DNA of 64,000 nt, taken from the NCBI RefSeq assembly GCF_020921035.1, contig NC_063151.1, forward strand, positions 33,672,934 through 33,736,933. Direction: 5' to 3'. The first letter of the stretch is position 1, and every line of letters starts with the position of its first letter. The DNA is from Rhodamnia argentea (lineage: Eukaryota > Streptophyta > Magnoliopsida > Myrtales > Myrtaceae). Positions 11,770-23,229 of the stretch are shown here, piece after piece. Made by a program: the position numbers and the translations under genes. The notes beneath the pieces are model-generated. The model was given only the letters and a program-made list of their open reading frames with translations. It searched no databases and was not told the DNA's origin.

Positions 11770-13700
11770 AAGATTGGTAGCTCACTCGATGCGCACGGTT
11801 CTGGTTGGCTTGGAAAATTAGACTAACCTAGACAATCAATTCCCTTCTTTAAGCACGTCCTACTGGCCATGGCTTGCCCGAATCATCTCATTTCATCAAT
11901 TTTGTGAAGAATGTCGACACTCTTTTGTCATGGAACATAGGCCGCGCATCGATCAAGTCTACGCCATGATAAAACCGGACTCTATGCACAATCGGCTATT
12001 TCACGGCTCCCACCACTCTCGTCGTCGCCGTTACCACCTCCGACGAACTCACCGTGACCATCGCAGCAATTACTACTGTCTCTACCTTTCCTCTCCTCCC
12101 TCCCTCCCTCCCTCCGTCGTCTTCCACCTACTGCTCCGCCAACACGATATCCAAGTCTAATCAGGCCTTCGAGCTCGTCATCGCTGGCCGACTCGCCCCC
12201 GACACCAGCTTATCGTCGAGGCCCCTCCTGGAGGTAAAGAGTCATCGGCAATGAACAACCGCTACAAGAAAATGATTCTCCCGGTATATGGCATCAAAGA
12301 TTGATGTAGATTTAGGCTTTGTGGAAGGACAAGTGGAGAATGTAAGCAATAAGGTTCCAAAATGAAGGGTGAGACTGTTGGATATTTAATAATAGTTAAG
12401 AAATATTCTTTTTAAATAGTTTTGATAAAATTATGACCACAATGATTTGCTATCGTTAATCCCCGACAATCAGTTTTCCAGCTGTCGTATAATGATTTTT
12501 TAATTATTGTATAACAATTTTCTAATGGTTTCTTAACGAGCAATTTTTAACGGTCATATAACGGTTTTCTTAATGCTCTTGCTTGACGGCTTTTTTTATT
12601 TGAATACAAACTTACAAATCACAATTTAGAAAGATAGCCTAAAAATTACAAGAGAGAATTTGCCCTTCTTTTTTTCTTTTCTCTTCTTCATTGAGTTATA
12701 CACATAATGTTGTTTCCGTTCCTTCTAATATCTAGTGTGGAATATAGAAGAAGATATATTGTATCTTAGGAGGGTAGTCGCTAGAGTCTTACGCACTGAG
12801 TTTCATACTCAAAGGGACGGAATTATTCTTAAAATAATACTTGCACGCCTAAGACAGTTCTCATTTTTTCATGAATTTTACGACAGAAACTACCTAGAGG
12901 CTAGTGTAAGACGATTTTAGATCACCGATTTCTTGCCTTGAATGCTACTGAAATATACCACATGGCTTGGCTACGGGGAATATACGCACATCTACACTTT
13001 TGGTCCATCCACCTATCAGTTTAAATTTATGGGTTGAACCTCCTACCTTGATATCGTAGCTAGGATCTGTCCCAATTGATTTCACGTGTCCGTTTGGCCC
13101 GCTCTTCAAGTTCCACGTGTCATTCCTAATTTAGTGAGCGGGTGTTGAAATATCCCACATTGTTTTGACTTATAGCAAATAGATAATTTAATTTCAAACT
13201 CTTTGGATTATGCAGTCCAAGTCATTGGACTTCCGAAAAAAAAAAAGTAAAACCATGAAAAGTGGCTGTTAACTTCGTTTTTCTTTGGTCGAAAAATTCC
13301 AACATGTTATTTACATAGATTTTTCTCTCTACGTGGTTGATTCACAAAAATTACAATCACTCTAATCAGCACTCTCCCTAGCACTCGCCGAAAGAGGGGA
13401 ATTGGCTTTGCTTAAGTGAACATTTCAAGACTAATGTCTCCCGCAGCAAAGTATCGAAATTAATTAATTTCACTTCCGATTCAATATACATACATGAACA
13501 AATGCACCGGAATTAAATCACAATAGAAGAAATTCGACATTCCGAAGTTTGCCCTTTATTGTTTGAAGCAATTAGTCGTGGTTTAGCAGCGAGGAAAATC
13601 CCTACTCTTTCATAATCTAGGATGACAAAACTCTCTATCCTACAAAAATGCTATTCGAAAGCCCTAAAAATCACACAAGTTCCACTGGAATTCCTGTTGA
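11770..13700. other. Intergenic region, no gene recognised
   Basis: A frame over about 12000-12254 reads as a Thr/Ser/Val-rich peptide (TLVVAVTTSDELTVTIAAIT) with a TCCC repeat inside. It lacks a proper start and I do not recognise it; it may be a decayed exon. The remainder to 13700 is AT-rich and unremarkable. Confidence 0.35.
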
Positions 13701-13702
13701 AT

Positions 13703-13965
13703 GGGGATTTGGTTTCGCCCGAAGCATCAGACCAATGATTACCCGAGGCTTCTGTGTGCCATGAGTGCTGCAAAGGCTTTTGGTGGTCTTATTGGCGCAT
13801 ACCAAGGTGGGATCTTCGACTAGGGGTGAAGTCGTAACAAGGTAGTCGCAAGGGAACTGTCACTGGATTGAATCCTTCGCAATAGCAATGCCATCTTCCC
13901 CTTACAAGCACCGACTCCTAACAAAATGAAAAGCAACGAACTCCATAGCAAAAGCTAAGCGAGCC
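13703..13965 (+). pseudogene. Nuclear mitochondrial insertion (NUMT): 3' end of mitochondrial 18S rRNA
   Basis: The stretch 13703-13880 closely follows the last part of plant mitochondrial rrn18. It shows TTTCGCCCGAAGCATC, TTTGGTGGTCTTATTGGCGC, GTGAAGTCGTAACAAGGTAG and finally GGATTGAATCCTTCGC. GTGAAGTCGTAACAAGGTAG is the universal small-subunit 3' segment; the ending GGATTGAATCC distinguishes the mitochondrial from the plastid gene. Scattered substitutions (for example GACTAGGGG where GACTGGGG is expected) show it is non-functional. The 85 bp that follow may be mitochondrial spacer, but that is uncertain. Confidence 0.8.
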
Positions 13966-14812
13966 GCGCTAGTAGCGCTAATCCGTTTTTCACTGCGGCT
14001 ATAATAACTCTCAGGACTTGTGATAAAAAAAAAACAAAATAATAATTAAGAGCTCACGAGTCATGTTTTGACTAAAGTACTTAGGATAAGTATCAAATGG
14101 TTGTCTTGTGGTGAGGCCCTTCATTAAGGAAAATGGGGCGACCTCGCCTAACCGAGAGATGCGGGCCTCACCCGATGGATGGTCTCGATCTGAATCGATC
14201 CGCGTAGATCCGGGCCCACGCAAATCAAGCCCCCGCTGCGCTAGCCCAGCATCCAACGAACTTACCAAGAGAGACACCCCCGACACTTGGCAACTCGTGA
14301 TTCGCCCTCACCGACCGTGGGGGGACTGACTTTTTTGTCGGTCAACGCGGAAGGCACGAGGCAGGAAGTCGAAAGTTGCTTTTTTTCTTTCTTTTTGTCT
14401 TTTTTTATGGGTGGGGGATGTGGGAACTTGCTGCTTCCCATAATAATCACAAACGATCTAATCTTCTCCTTCTTCTTCTCCTCCTCCTCCTCCTTTGTTG
14501 GGTTACAGCAAATCGATCAAATTATTAAACTACGACGTTTCGATGCCCCTTGAGTTCTTCTCAATTCTCGAGTGCTCCGGGCCAAAAGATCAACGGCCCA
14601 GATTGTCTTTCCTCTTATTCTAAACAATCCATCCCTTTCCCCTTTCCTGGAGGAGGAGGGGATTTCCAATCTAGTGCCCGATGAAGTTCATCGCACCTTT
14701 TCTGGTTCCGCGAGTTGTTGTCGGTGCTTACCGGGCCTGTTTGAGCTCTAGATTCAGTGAACGAGGGCCATCATTGTCGCTTTCCTTGCCTTTCTTTTGT
14801 TAATAGATAGGA
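13966..14812. other. Intergenic region, no gene recognised
   Basis: Short overlapping frames on both strands with no recognisable protein. Poly-pyrimidine tracts occur near 14380-14500. Nothing further is supported. Confidence 0.4.
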
Positions 14813-15158
14813 GCATCATTGTGCTAATTCAATCCTAAATTTTCTAATTATATCAATTTAATCATAAACCTTTTTTATATTTGTGCCGATTTAATTCATT
14901 CGGTTAATTTTGATCGAAAATTGCTAACATAAACGTCGGTCGTTTTACGTGACACGACTGGTGCTGCCTTGAACATTTGTTTTATAAAAAAAATGTCCAC
15001 GTCGGCACCGATCGTGCCACATAAGTCGATCGGCATTCACGTCGGTGATTTTCGGTTAAAATTGACTAGATGGACTCAATTAGCATAAATGTAAAAGGTT
15101 TAAGACTAAATTAACACAAATATAATATATTTATGGCTTTTTTTACACTTTTCCGAGC
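14813..15158. mobile_element. Non-autonomous TIR element (family B), copy 3 (short)
   Basis: About 345 bp. Starts with TGTGCTAATTCAATCCTAAA and ends with the inverted AAGACTAAATTAACACAAAT. The core has lost most of the GC-rich middle seen in the longer copies. Between the arms are the family's TCGGTNNTTTTCGG-like and CACGTCGGCACCGATCGTGC motifs. Confidence 0.45.
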
Positions 15159-15989
15159 ATCTTATTCTACTCACGTATAAAAAAGCGAACGGTGGCAACA
15201 AACCGAATCGACTGTTTCGAAATACGCTTCCGACTACATGACAATCCAGAAAGCCAACGGAAAAAAAAAAAATCTTTGACCGGTGTGGGAGACTCGATCT
15301 TGACGTGTCCTGCGTGTTGGGTGAGACATGGAAGTCAAATCAAAAGGCGGACCGGAAGACAAAACAGTCGGTTCTTTCTACCTTTTGTTTCTGTCTTTGG
15401 TCATTGTCGATTCTTAACTTAGCTTCGGGCCAAGGGGGGAGGTTCGGTTTTCAGGGAGGCGGTGGATCTTGTCAACCCCGACAGAAGTCGGGTCCCATCT
15501 GGATATCGTCCGAGAAAGGTTTGAAACTAAGGTTAAAGGTTAGAGGCTGCTATTGGTTCTGCGGTTGAAAAATCCTGAGGACCCAAACTTAACCTCAAAA
15601 TTACGTTCTGCCAAAAAAAAGTAAGGACATATTGGGGCATAGAATTTCAAAGATTGAGTTTGAGATATATTCCGTGTTCTTCCTCTTCCTTTTGTCTTTT
15701 TTTTTTTCTTTACAATTGAGATTTACGTCCATCGGATGCAATGGAGAAGGCACAGGCCGAATAGAGAGAGGAGGAGAGTGGGGAAGATTTTCGAGATTAG
15801 GATATGATGTGCATGTGTGTGAGTTTCGTATACATTGAATGAGTGATTTGGCTAAAATGGACACTTTAACCGATCGTGACCTATTGATGATCTAGATGGA
15901 GATGAATCCCGTCCAATAAGATGACATTACATTGTTCTAATTCTTTACGAGGTCTCAAATAACTATTTGATAAAGATGTTTGTAATGCG
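15159..15989. other. Intergenic region, no gene recognised
   Basis: Small frames on both strands, none familiar. No repeat boundary or promoter could be fixed. Confidence 0.35.
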
Positions 15990-16640
15990 GAAGAATTGCC
16001 AAAAAAGTCTTAAACCTATTGCAATTATGCTAATTCAGTCGTAAATTTTTTGTTATCAATTGAATTCTAAATCTTTTGTAATTGTGTTAATTCAGTCCAT
16101 TCGGCTACTTTTAGCCAAAAATCGTTGACGTGTCATGGCCAGAGTTGATGTGTATAACTTTTAATAATTTTTAAAATTTTTTGAAATATTTACCTATTTA
16201 TTTATTTTCCTTTTCTTTCTCTTCCCTTTTTCTCTTAACTTTCTTCCTTTGTCGTTAGGTGAGGTTGGCGAGGATGAACAGTGCCAGAGGCTGGTGAGGT
16301 TGACCTCATTGACCCTTGCCTCTAGCCAGTCGTCGGAGCTCGGTGACCAATTGGAAGAAGAAGAAAGTGAAGGAAAAAAAAAAGTAAGAAAAGAAACAAA
16401 TAAAAAATACACAAAATAAATTCAAAAAACATTATTAAAATTTATCCAAATCAATTTCGGTCGTACCATGTCGATGTCGACGGGGCCATATCGGGGATTT
16501 CCGGTTAAAATTGACGGAATGGACTGAATTGACACGAATGCAAAATGTTTATGACTCAATTGCACAAAAAAAAATATTTATGATTGAATTAACACAGTTG
16601 CAATAGGTTTAAAACTTTGTTGGTAATTTCTCCCTTGCAA
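15990..16640. mobile_element. Non-autonomous TIR element (family B), copy 4 (best preserved ends)
   Basis: The left end is GAATTGCCAAAAAAGTCTTA followed by AACCTATTGCAA. The right end, reverse complemented, reads GAAATTACCAACAAAGTTTT and then AAACCTATTGCAA. About 28 of 34 terminal positions agree. The element is about 650 bp and has no coding potential. This copy defines the family termini GAAWTNCCAAMAAAGTYTTA. Confidence 0.6.
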
Positions 16641-17590
16641 AGCATGTAAGAAGGAAGGTGATTAACTAGCCGTTGTAAGTCTTCAAAAAGGCACTGTCAC
16701 TTCTCCACCTCTAATTTTTCCAATGAAGTTGAACTTATTTATAACCTGTTTCCTTGGAATAGGGTTTCGGTGTTCCCCGTGCGATGTAAAGACTGTAGCG
16801 CTTTCAAGAACTGCCAAGCGATTATGATGCGATACAAATTTTGCATTTCCCATTTCCGAAACTCGGGCAAGATGAACTCTAATCTTCCCGGTCTTGACAC
16901 GCTTTTCCTCGCAACCTTTCCTCTTCTAAGATTTTTAAAACTCTAATGCCAGAAACAGGGGAAAGGTGGCCCGAGTATAGCCGCTCGTCTACGTACGCAA
17001 GGAATCCCTCCGTGGTTGGTGGAAGCACATTACTGGTTCCTACGTACTCTCTCGGTCAAGATTCTACGCTACGTTCTCCGACATGTCCCAAGATTCCCAA
17101 AGGAAAAAAGAAAACATCATCCTCGGCGAATCCGAAAAGCCACGACGGTGCCTCTGACGTAATCCCTGAATCATCTATCCTCGGGTTTTAGCGTGGGCCC
17201 TCACGCCCGGAAACCGCGTTTCTGCCCAGGAGAACAGAAACAGTTCGTCTCGTCTGGGATTTGCTTCTTCTTCCTTTTTGGCACTGACGTTTGGTGGACC
17301 ATCTGATCGTCCATTCAAACTCTGTTCCAGGAACACGACAGTTCGAATGAGACATGATGGGTCCATCGAAATGACCTGTTAAACACGAAGTAAGAATAAA
17401 CTAAGGCTCGGAGGGGACGGATTACACATCAACAATATCCGAACGTGCATGTATTTTCGCCATTTCCCATGATGATCATCATCCTCCATTGTCAGAAGCT
17501 ACGAGGAAGCTCGCTCCTCCCCTGCAATGGTTCCACGTTTCAACTTATGAAACACCCACAAATCCAACCAAGTCATACAAAGTTACAGAC
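16641..17590. other. Upstream region of ERF copy 3
   Basis: The frame at 16946-17191 does not resemble a known protein. The interval is best read as promoter-proximal sequence of the ERF gene at 17761. Confidence 0.35.
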
Positions 17591-17592
17591 AC

Positions 17593-17612
17593 CCAATCAG
17601 CGTCTATATATA
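17593..17612 (+). promoter_or_regulatory. CCAAT box and TATA box of ERF copy 3
   Basis: CCAATCAG at 17593-17600 lies immediately before TATATATA at 17605-17612. The TATA box is 149-156 bases upstream of the ATG, predicting a start near 17640 and a leader of about 120 nt. Confidence 0.6.
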
Positions 17613-17760
17613 CACATGCAGCTGGATTGCAACTCTTCGTACATTACCGTTCACACCGTTCACAACTTCCTGATTCTCATTCGTGAAAAGGTTTGAGTTT
17701 GCCAAAGTTTTCTGGTTTTTTTATTTTTGTTTCTTTTCTGTGAGTAGCAGTACCGAATTA

Positions 17761-18297
17761 ATGGAGAACGAGAGAAACAATCGGGGAGGCACCAGGTCGT
17801 GTTACAGGGGTGTGAGGAAGAGGAAATGGGGGAAGTGGGTGTCCGAGGTCCGCGAGCCCGGGACCAAGGCGAGGATCTGGCTCGGGAGCTTTGAGACGCC
17901 CGAGATGGCCGCCGCCGCGTACGACGTGGCGGCATTGCACTTCAGGGGCCACGGCGCCCGGCTCAACTTCCCAGAGCTGATGGACAGCCTCCCTCGCCCG
18001 GCGGGCTCGAGCGCCGAGGAAGTGCGTGCGGCCGCTCACGAGGCGGCAGAGCGGCTGAGGGTGATGGCTCCTGCTGCAGCGGCGGAATCTGTGGACATTG
18101 ACGGCAGCTCAGCTGGCTTTAATCCTCCTCCGGTCACCGTGAGGCTCTCGCCGACCCAGATCGAAGCGATCAACGAGTCGACCTTGGATTCGCCGAAGAT
18201 GTGGATGCAAATGGGGGAGGATCTCCTGGCGCCCGAATGCTCTAACAACGATGTCGAAGAGGAGGACGACTTCGAAGATTCTCTGTGGAATCTCTAA
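17761..18297 (+). CDS. DREB/ERF transcription factor, ERF022/ERF021-like (copy 3)
   Basis: Single-exon gene for 178 residues. I start it at the first ATG ([14 protein letters not shown]); the open frame upstream has only a GTG and encodes a hydrophobic stretch unlike the family. The AP2 domain covers about residues 19-77, with Val14/Glu19 of the DREB class. It is followed by [20 protein letters not shown] and the motif [16 protein letters not shown]. The tail is strongly acidic ([15 protein letters not shown]), probably the activation region, and ends in the family's terminal Trp motif. It is inverted relative to copies 1 and 2. A poly(A) signal follows 22 bases after the stop. Confidence 0.95.
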   Translation: MENERNNRGGTRSCYRGVRKRKWGKWVSEVREPGTKARIWLGSFETPEMAAAAYDVAALHFRGHGARLNFPELMDSLPRPAGSSAEEVRAAAHEAAERLRVMAPAAAAESVDIDGSSAGFNPPPVTVRLSPTQIEAINESTLDSPKMWMQMGEDLLAPECSNNDVEEEDDFEDSLWNL

Positions 18298-18318
18298 CAT
18301 GCTATTGTTTTCACCACT

Positions 18319-18324
18319 AATAAA
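18319..18324 (+). terminator. Poly(A) signal of ERF copy 3
   Basis: AATAAA, 22 bases after the stop codon at 18297. Confidence 0.45.
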
Positions 18325-20500
18325 TTTCTATCACAATTCTAGTACATACTTCGTACAGACATGAATCTAGTATACTTCTGCATGCATGCATGAGAAAAAA
18401 TACTTCCAAAGCTTTACTTCCTAGTTCCTACGTACTTTGACCTAATCCTCAGGTTACCCAAAAAACAAAAGGACTTGATTAGTCTGACGGTACCGTCATA
18501 TGCAAGGTCCGACGGTGCAAGTTCCACCGCATGTTCAACATCCTCAATGCATCCATCGACTTTGGCAACTAGGCCTCCATCCTCTCTACCACTGACCCTC
18601 GACTGCGCCACCGTCTCTGCCATCTCCGCGACCCCTGCGCCCCGCATCCTTCCCCCCCCATCTTTCCAAGGACCCTTTCTCTTCTCGCAAGTCAAGCTCT
18701 TGAGCACAGGCTCTCGCAACTTCCACCTCGACGTTTGCACTCTCCACGAGCCCAACCTCGTTTCCTCCAAGTGTGCACGATGTCGTCCGAATCCTCCATT
18801 ACTCAGTCTCGGGTTTGAAGAAATTATTGGCTAGCCCTCCTTTTTTCCATTAGTTCTTGCTGTTCTTTTCGGAGTTCTTGTCGAAACTATTCAAGCAAGG
18901 GGAAATACATTTATTTCTTTCGTTTCCATTGATAGAAGAGAAAGAGAACAGCGGGAAATGAGCAAAGCAGCGTAAGAGAAAAAGTCAGACGTGGGACCAG
19001 CACCCAATATCTCTTTGCCGACGGGGAATCCCCCTACTATACAAAGAAGACTGGAGAAGCAAGTCGTCCGGTTTCTTTCTTTTTTCTTTTCCTAGCGTGC
19101 CCTAAAAAGAAAGTCGGTCTTCTACAGTTATGCTTTTCCCTTCTGGTTCAAGGCAGTAGCAGCAAACGTGGTGATAGATTTGGAACTCACCAGTCCCATT
19201 CATTGAAAGAAAGGTTTTACCTTATCCGAGAAGGATGATTATAGGCACGAGGTTTCCCATTGAAAGTGTCGTAGGGTGGTCCCCCAGGTTGAATCTCCAA
19301 GGCAAAAGGCTCATATATTGTCCGGAGATGGATCGGGTTGGGCCACCGAAAGTGCTTGGCGGGTCATCCCTTTCGAGTTCGAGTTGACTATGGAAATGTC
19401 GTGTTTTTCTTTTTCCCTTTAGCTGGTCTTGGGGGGGATATTCTCTTGGATGACTACCTTTTTTGTCAGCTGTACGGGCAGTCTGTGGGTTTCATTCGAG
19501 TGAAATGTATTTGCTGATTCGATGCCGGTCGGATTGGTTAATTCTGTCGTCCATGATTGTCGGTCCACAAATTATCTTCTCAGTACCGTTGCTGTATTTC
19601 TTGTGCAAGCGGCTATGGAATGAAGACTCTCTCGCCTACTGATACAGGGAATACGATTCTTAAAGCGTATATAATTCATCAAATGCCATTAGTGTACCGT
19701 ATTCTAAAGAATAGTATCGAGATTTTTCGAGTTCATATCAATAACATGAAAATGCAAAGCGTGCTATAAGGTAAAGGCCATCTACTCTATTCCCGCGGTA
19801 TAGCAAGGTGTTCTGATTTTTTCTTTCCCTCTCTTTGGTACAGTAAAATTCACTTGCTTGAAATGACTTATATATTATATTTATGACCTGCTTTATTTCG
19901 TAAGTTTTGCAACTCGTGCATTTCGACTCTTTATATTATGCAATATGTAATTAACCTGTTTCAATACACATGTATCGATATGTATAATCTAATATGATTT
20001 TTCCATAACTTTTCGAGACTCCAAATACATATATATCTTCGAATTTTGGAGGGAAATCCAAAAATAGAATAAATAAACAACTTATTAAGATTTCCAAATA
20101 GTTATAAATTTTAGCACAAGCATTACGATCTTACGTTTCCGAATATATTAAATCATTTTAATTTAAATATTTATATGTTTTTAAGGGTGAGATGCTACCA
20201 ATTTGATACATCCATATTATTATGAAAATCAAATTCCAAATGTTATTTCTTCAGCAAACACTAGAAACGTTACTATTATGATAAGTTTTATGTTTTTCTA
20301 GATCACGGTGCTCTGTCCTCGTAACTATTTGACTAAAGACACCTTAAATTTTCCAAAAAACATTTGCAATTAAAAGTAATTATGCGTCTTTTCCTAATTT
20401 GCAAGCCTTAATCCTTAATCCTTATGAGTATGAAGAGCCCATCCCATAGTGTTCCGACGAGCGCCACGTAAAATCGATCTTTAGATTTCTGGTGGTCAGC
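18325..20500. other. Intergenic region between ERF copy 3 and the NTF2-like gene
   Basis: An open stretch at about 18414-18834 is readable on both strands. The minus frame (119 residues, Arg/Gly-rich) and the plus frame (Ser/Pro-rich) match no family I know, so I do not call a gene. The remainder, to 20500, is AT-rich without recognisable features. Confidence 0.35.
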
Positions 20501-20520
20501 AAGCAACTGGGCAACCCCGG

Positions 20521-20540
20521 TCGTCGTCGTCGTCGTCGTC
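20521..20540 (+). repeat. (TCG)n microsatellite in the probable leader of the NTF2-like gene
   Basis: About seven TCG units, 150 bases upstream of the start codon. This is probably 5' UTR or core promoter. Confidence 0.6.
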
Positions 20541-20688
20541 TGGTCGTCACGCCCGTCACGCCATCAGAGATTCCCAGAAAAACGGAGGCTTCGCAGGGGA
20601 AAAGATTTCTACTTTTGCAGTTCTTTTTGCCTTGCTCGGACTGCGATTAACGTTCATGAGTTGAGCGGGTTCACTAGTGGAGCGAGCG

Positions 20689-23036
20689 ATGGCTGGAGCA
20701 ATGAGAACCTGCGTGATGACGGCAACAGTAACCTTGCTTGCTCCGTCGCGAGTTGCTTCAGCCACCAACCGACGAGCTCTTCCCTCGATTTCGTTCAGAC
20801 CCGCGAACAGCAGGACTTCCGGAAGAGGCGTCTCCTCCTCGTCGTCGTCGCCTTCGTTCTCGGACAATCAGACCGCGGCCGTCGCTTCGCCGCCGGAACT
20901 AGAGCTGGATTCTGCTGCGGAAGTGGTCAGGAGGTTCTATGGAGGGATCAACAATCAGGACCTCTCCGCCGTGGAGGGCCTCATCGCCGACAAGTGCGTG
21001 TACGAGGACCTAATCTTTCCCCGTCCCTTCGTGGGTCGCGAGGTAAGATGGATTTTTCTGGTCTTGGCTCTGCATATCTGGGGTTACATACTGAGGGACT
21101 AATTTCCGACGAGGGAAAAAATCAAATCTTTCGTCACTGCGAATTCGAATTTATGTGCTTTTTAGTGACAATAGTGCGTCGTAGAGCACCCGACTAATCA
21201 CAATCGATCACGGCTACGTAACCACGTAATGACCGAGGCAGGAGGCTCCTTAGAGTGAATTTAAGAAAGCAAGTTACTTTCTCCACGATTCGAATCCACG
21301 GCCATGCCTCCTAAGGCGCACATATTTGCGTTAGAGTGTACTGCAATGACTAACTCGGCGAAATCTGTCCAATGGCTTGCTTGATTCCACCTAAACTTGC
21401 AAGAGCCGCGAGAAATTCTTCACACATTTGCCTCACTGTTCAAATTGATAGCAATCACCTTGGATTCGAGATTGCAAGGCAGTCCTTCGCTGATTTAAAT
21501 TTTCAGTTTCCAAGCATGTCAAGGATGAGGATTGAAATGTAAAGAGTGGACTTAAGAAACTGGTTTTAATGGGATATTCATTGTTTGCTGGATTTCCTAA
21601 ACGTATCATCAATTTTTCGGTGAAGAATGCAGTGCGAATTCGCTCACTGAGTAACAATATTTGTGCAGGCCATCCTAGATTTCTTCAAGAAGTTTAACAA
21701 TATCATAGGAACGGATCTCCGCTTTGTAATTGATGATATATCAGGGGAGGATTCTTCAGGTGTAGGCGTCACATGGCATTTAGGTACCTTGAACGATCTT
21801 TTTTGCTGTTCAATTTATAAGTTCTGTTCCTTAAGTTTTTTTTTGTTGTCTGTTGTTCGATTCTGTTTGTCAATTGACTGTAGATTTTCTCATCAGAGTG
21901 GAAGGGAAAGCCTTTTCCATTCAGCAAAGGATGCAGCTTTTACCGGCTTGAAGTCATCAACGGAAAGAGACAGATTATGTGAGTCCAGCCGGATAGAATT
22001 GTGTTCTAATCTTAGTTAACTTGTTAAATAGTGGTTCCCTATTGTTCAACGTGCTGCTCTGCATAAACCAAATAGTTTGTTATGATCACTGATTCACTCC
22101 CTTTCAGAAACTCCAAAGAAAGTTAGTTACGTTCTACTGTCTATACCACCTGGAAGTATCATCATTGCTTCCTCGATACAATACGAAACGCTATGCATGC
22201 TTCTACATAAGTGTACACAATGGGAAATTTATGGTGGCAGCTCAATTTTACTATGGATTCTAATTATCGCTTGCATTTATTCAATGTGGCGGAGAACTAA
22301 CTAGTCCCTTTGTGGAACAGCTATGGAAGGGACAGTGTCGAACCTGCATTAAAACCTGGGGAGACTGCCTTGGTATATTTCTGAGCTATTTCTTGTGTTC
22401 TTGTTGCAAGAATTGACCTGACAATGATATATGCGGAAAGAGGAAATGAATATAAAAGACAAGAATGATGCATGTATGGTGACTTCTAAAACAAGCTAGG
22501 AATTTGTCAGCCCGTGGCATTTGCACAAGTTACATAATGCAAGGACCGCAAGTTAACCAGATGCTTAGGTTGTGAGGAGTTCTGTATTTTTGTGCTTTCT
22601 CATGCATATTGTTACCCTAAAACTTAAGAATGTGACGATTCTAGTATGGTTTTGAAATTAAGTTTGGAAAAACTCACGATTGAGAAGACAAGATCATGTT
22701 TAAGCATAAGAAAAGGCTTGGTTGAAAGGTCGGTTTACTTACCTTGTCCCGGATTACCGCCTCTCTTCTCCTTTATGCATGTTCCATATAGTTAAGTTCT
22801 TGAGTCTTCATTGTCTAAAAGTAAGCTGAACAATGGGGCGATAAAAGTTGAGATTCTTAAGCTTGGCATTAGCGAAAAATCACTTTTGATTGATGGAATC
22901 TAGTCGTATTACCGATGACGAGGCCTCACTGTGGTCGATTGCTGTGCTGTGTTTCCGTTCGCAGGTTGCAATTAGAGGTGTGGTATGGCTACTGCAGAGA
23001 TTTCCTCGGCTGGCGGATTGGTTAAAGGGAAATTAG
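20689..23036 (+). CDS. Chloroplast NTF2/SnoaL-like family protein (5 exons)
   Basis: Exons 20689-21042, 21669-21783, 21897-21978, 22321-22372 and 22965-23036 join to 224 codons plus a stop; every intron is GT-AG and all phases agree. The first about 60 residues are rich in Ser, Arg and Ala (a likely plastid transit peptide). The rest is one NTF2/SnoaL cone-fold domain: AAEVVRRFYGGINNQDLSAV, EDLIFPRPFVGREAILDFF, GVTWHLEWKGKPFPFSKG, SFYRLEVINGKRQIIYGRD and a C-terminal helix VVWLLQRFPRLADWL. The pattern matches the Arabidopsis At1g71480-type protein; that locus is, from memory, close to ERF021 just as here. Substrate and activity are unknown. The open frame begins four codons earlier with GTG, so the first ATG was chosen. 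The gene is intact. Confidence 0.9.
21170..21360 (-). mobile_element. Possible tRNA-derived SINE fragment in intron 1 of the NTF2-like gene
   Basis: On the minus strand, GGATTCGAATCGTGG resembles a Pol III B box. It is followed by sequence ending GATTAGTCGGGTGCTC, a tail style seen in Au-type plant SINEs. No target duplication or clean A box could be found, so this is tentative. Confidence 0.35.
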
Positions 23037-23048
23037 CGTGATACACCC

Positions 23049-23138
23049 CCGCTAAGAAGTGAAGTTCTCGCTCGCTTAGTGTGACCAATTTCATGAAGAT
23101 GAATAGACCCGCTCTAAGAAGTGAAGTTCTCGCTTGCT
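23049..23138 (+). repeat. Direct repeat in the 3' UTR of the NTF2-like gene
   Basis: CTAAGAAGTGAAGTTCTCGC occurs at about 23052-23071 and again at about 23114-23133, starting 16 bases after the stop codon. The flanking bases also match in part. This is a small local duplication. Confidence 0.6.
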
Positions 23139-23229
23139 CGTCTCTCTCATCATAAGGCGCTTTTCGACGCTGTCTATCTGGCAAATCCCCTCTAAGTGTA
23201 GGGAGATTTGCATCGGGAAGCATGTGTAG

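Noticed and set aside
12374-12860. Start TGTTGGATATTT after a purine-rich stretch looked like the left edge of a copia-type LTR.
   Set aside because: No second LTR, no primer site and no gag/pol similarity anywhere nearby. At most a solitary decayed remnant, too weak to list.
13703-13880. Functional rRNA gene.
   Set aside because: Only the 3' tenth of mitochondrial 18S rRNA is present, with substitutions in highly conserved positions, in nuclear repeat-rich DNA.
17683-17760. 26-codon hydrophobic extension of ERF copy 3, resembling a signal peptide.
   Set aside because: It begins with GTG and lies in the leader; nuclear ERF factors do not carry signal peptides.
18414-18834. Open frames on both strands (119 and 118 codons) suggesting a small gene downstream of ERF copy 3.
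   Set aside because: No recognisable domain, biased composition on both strands and no promoter. Probably decayed or chance ORFs.
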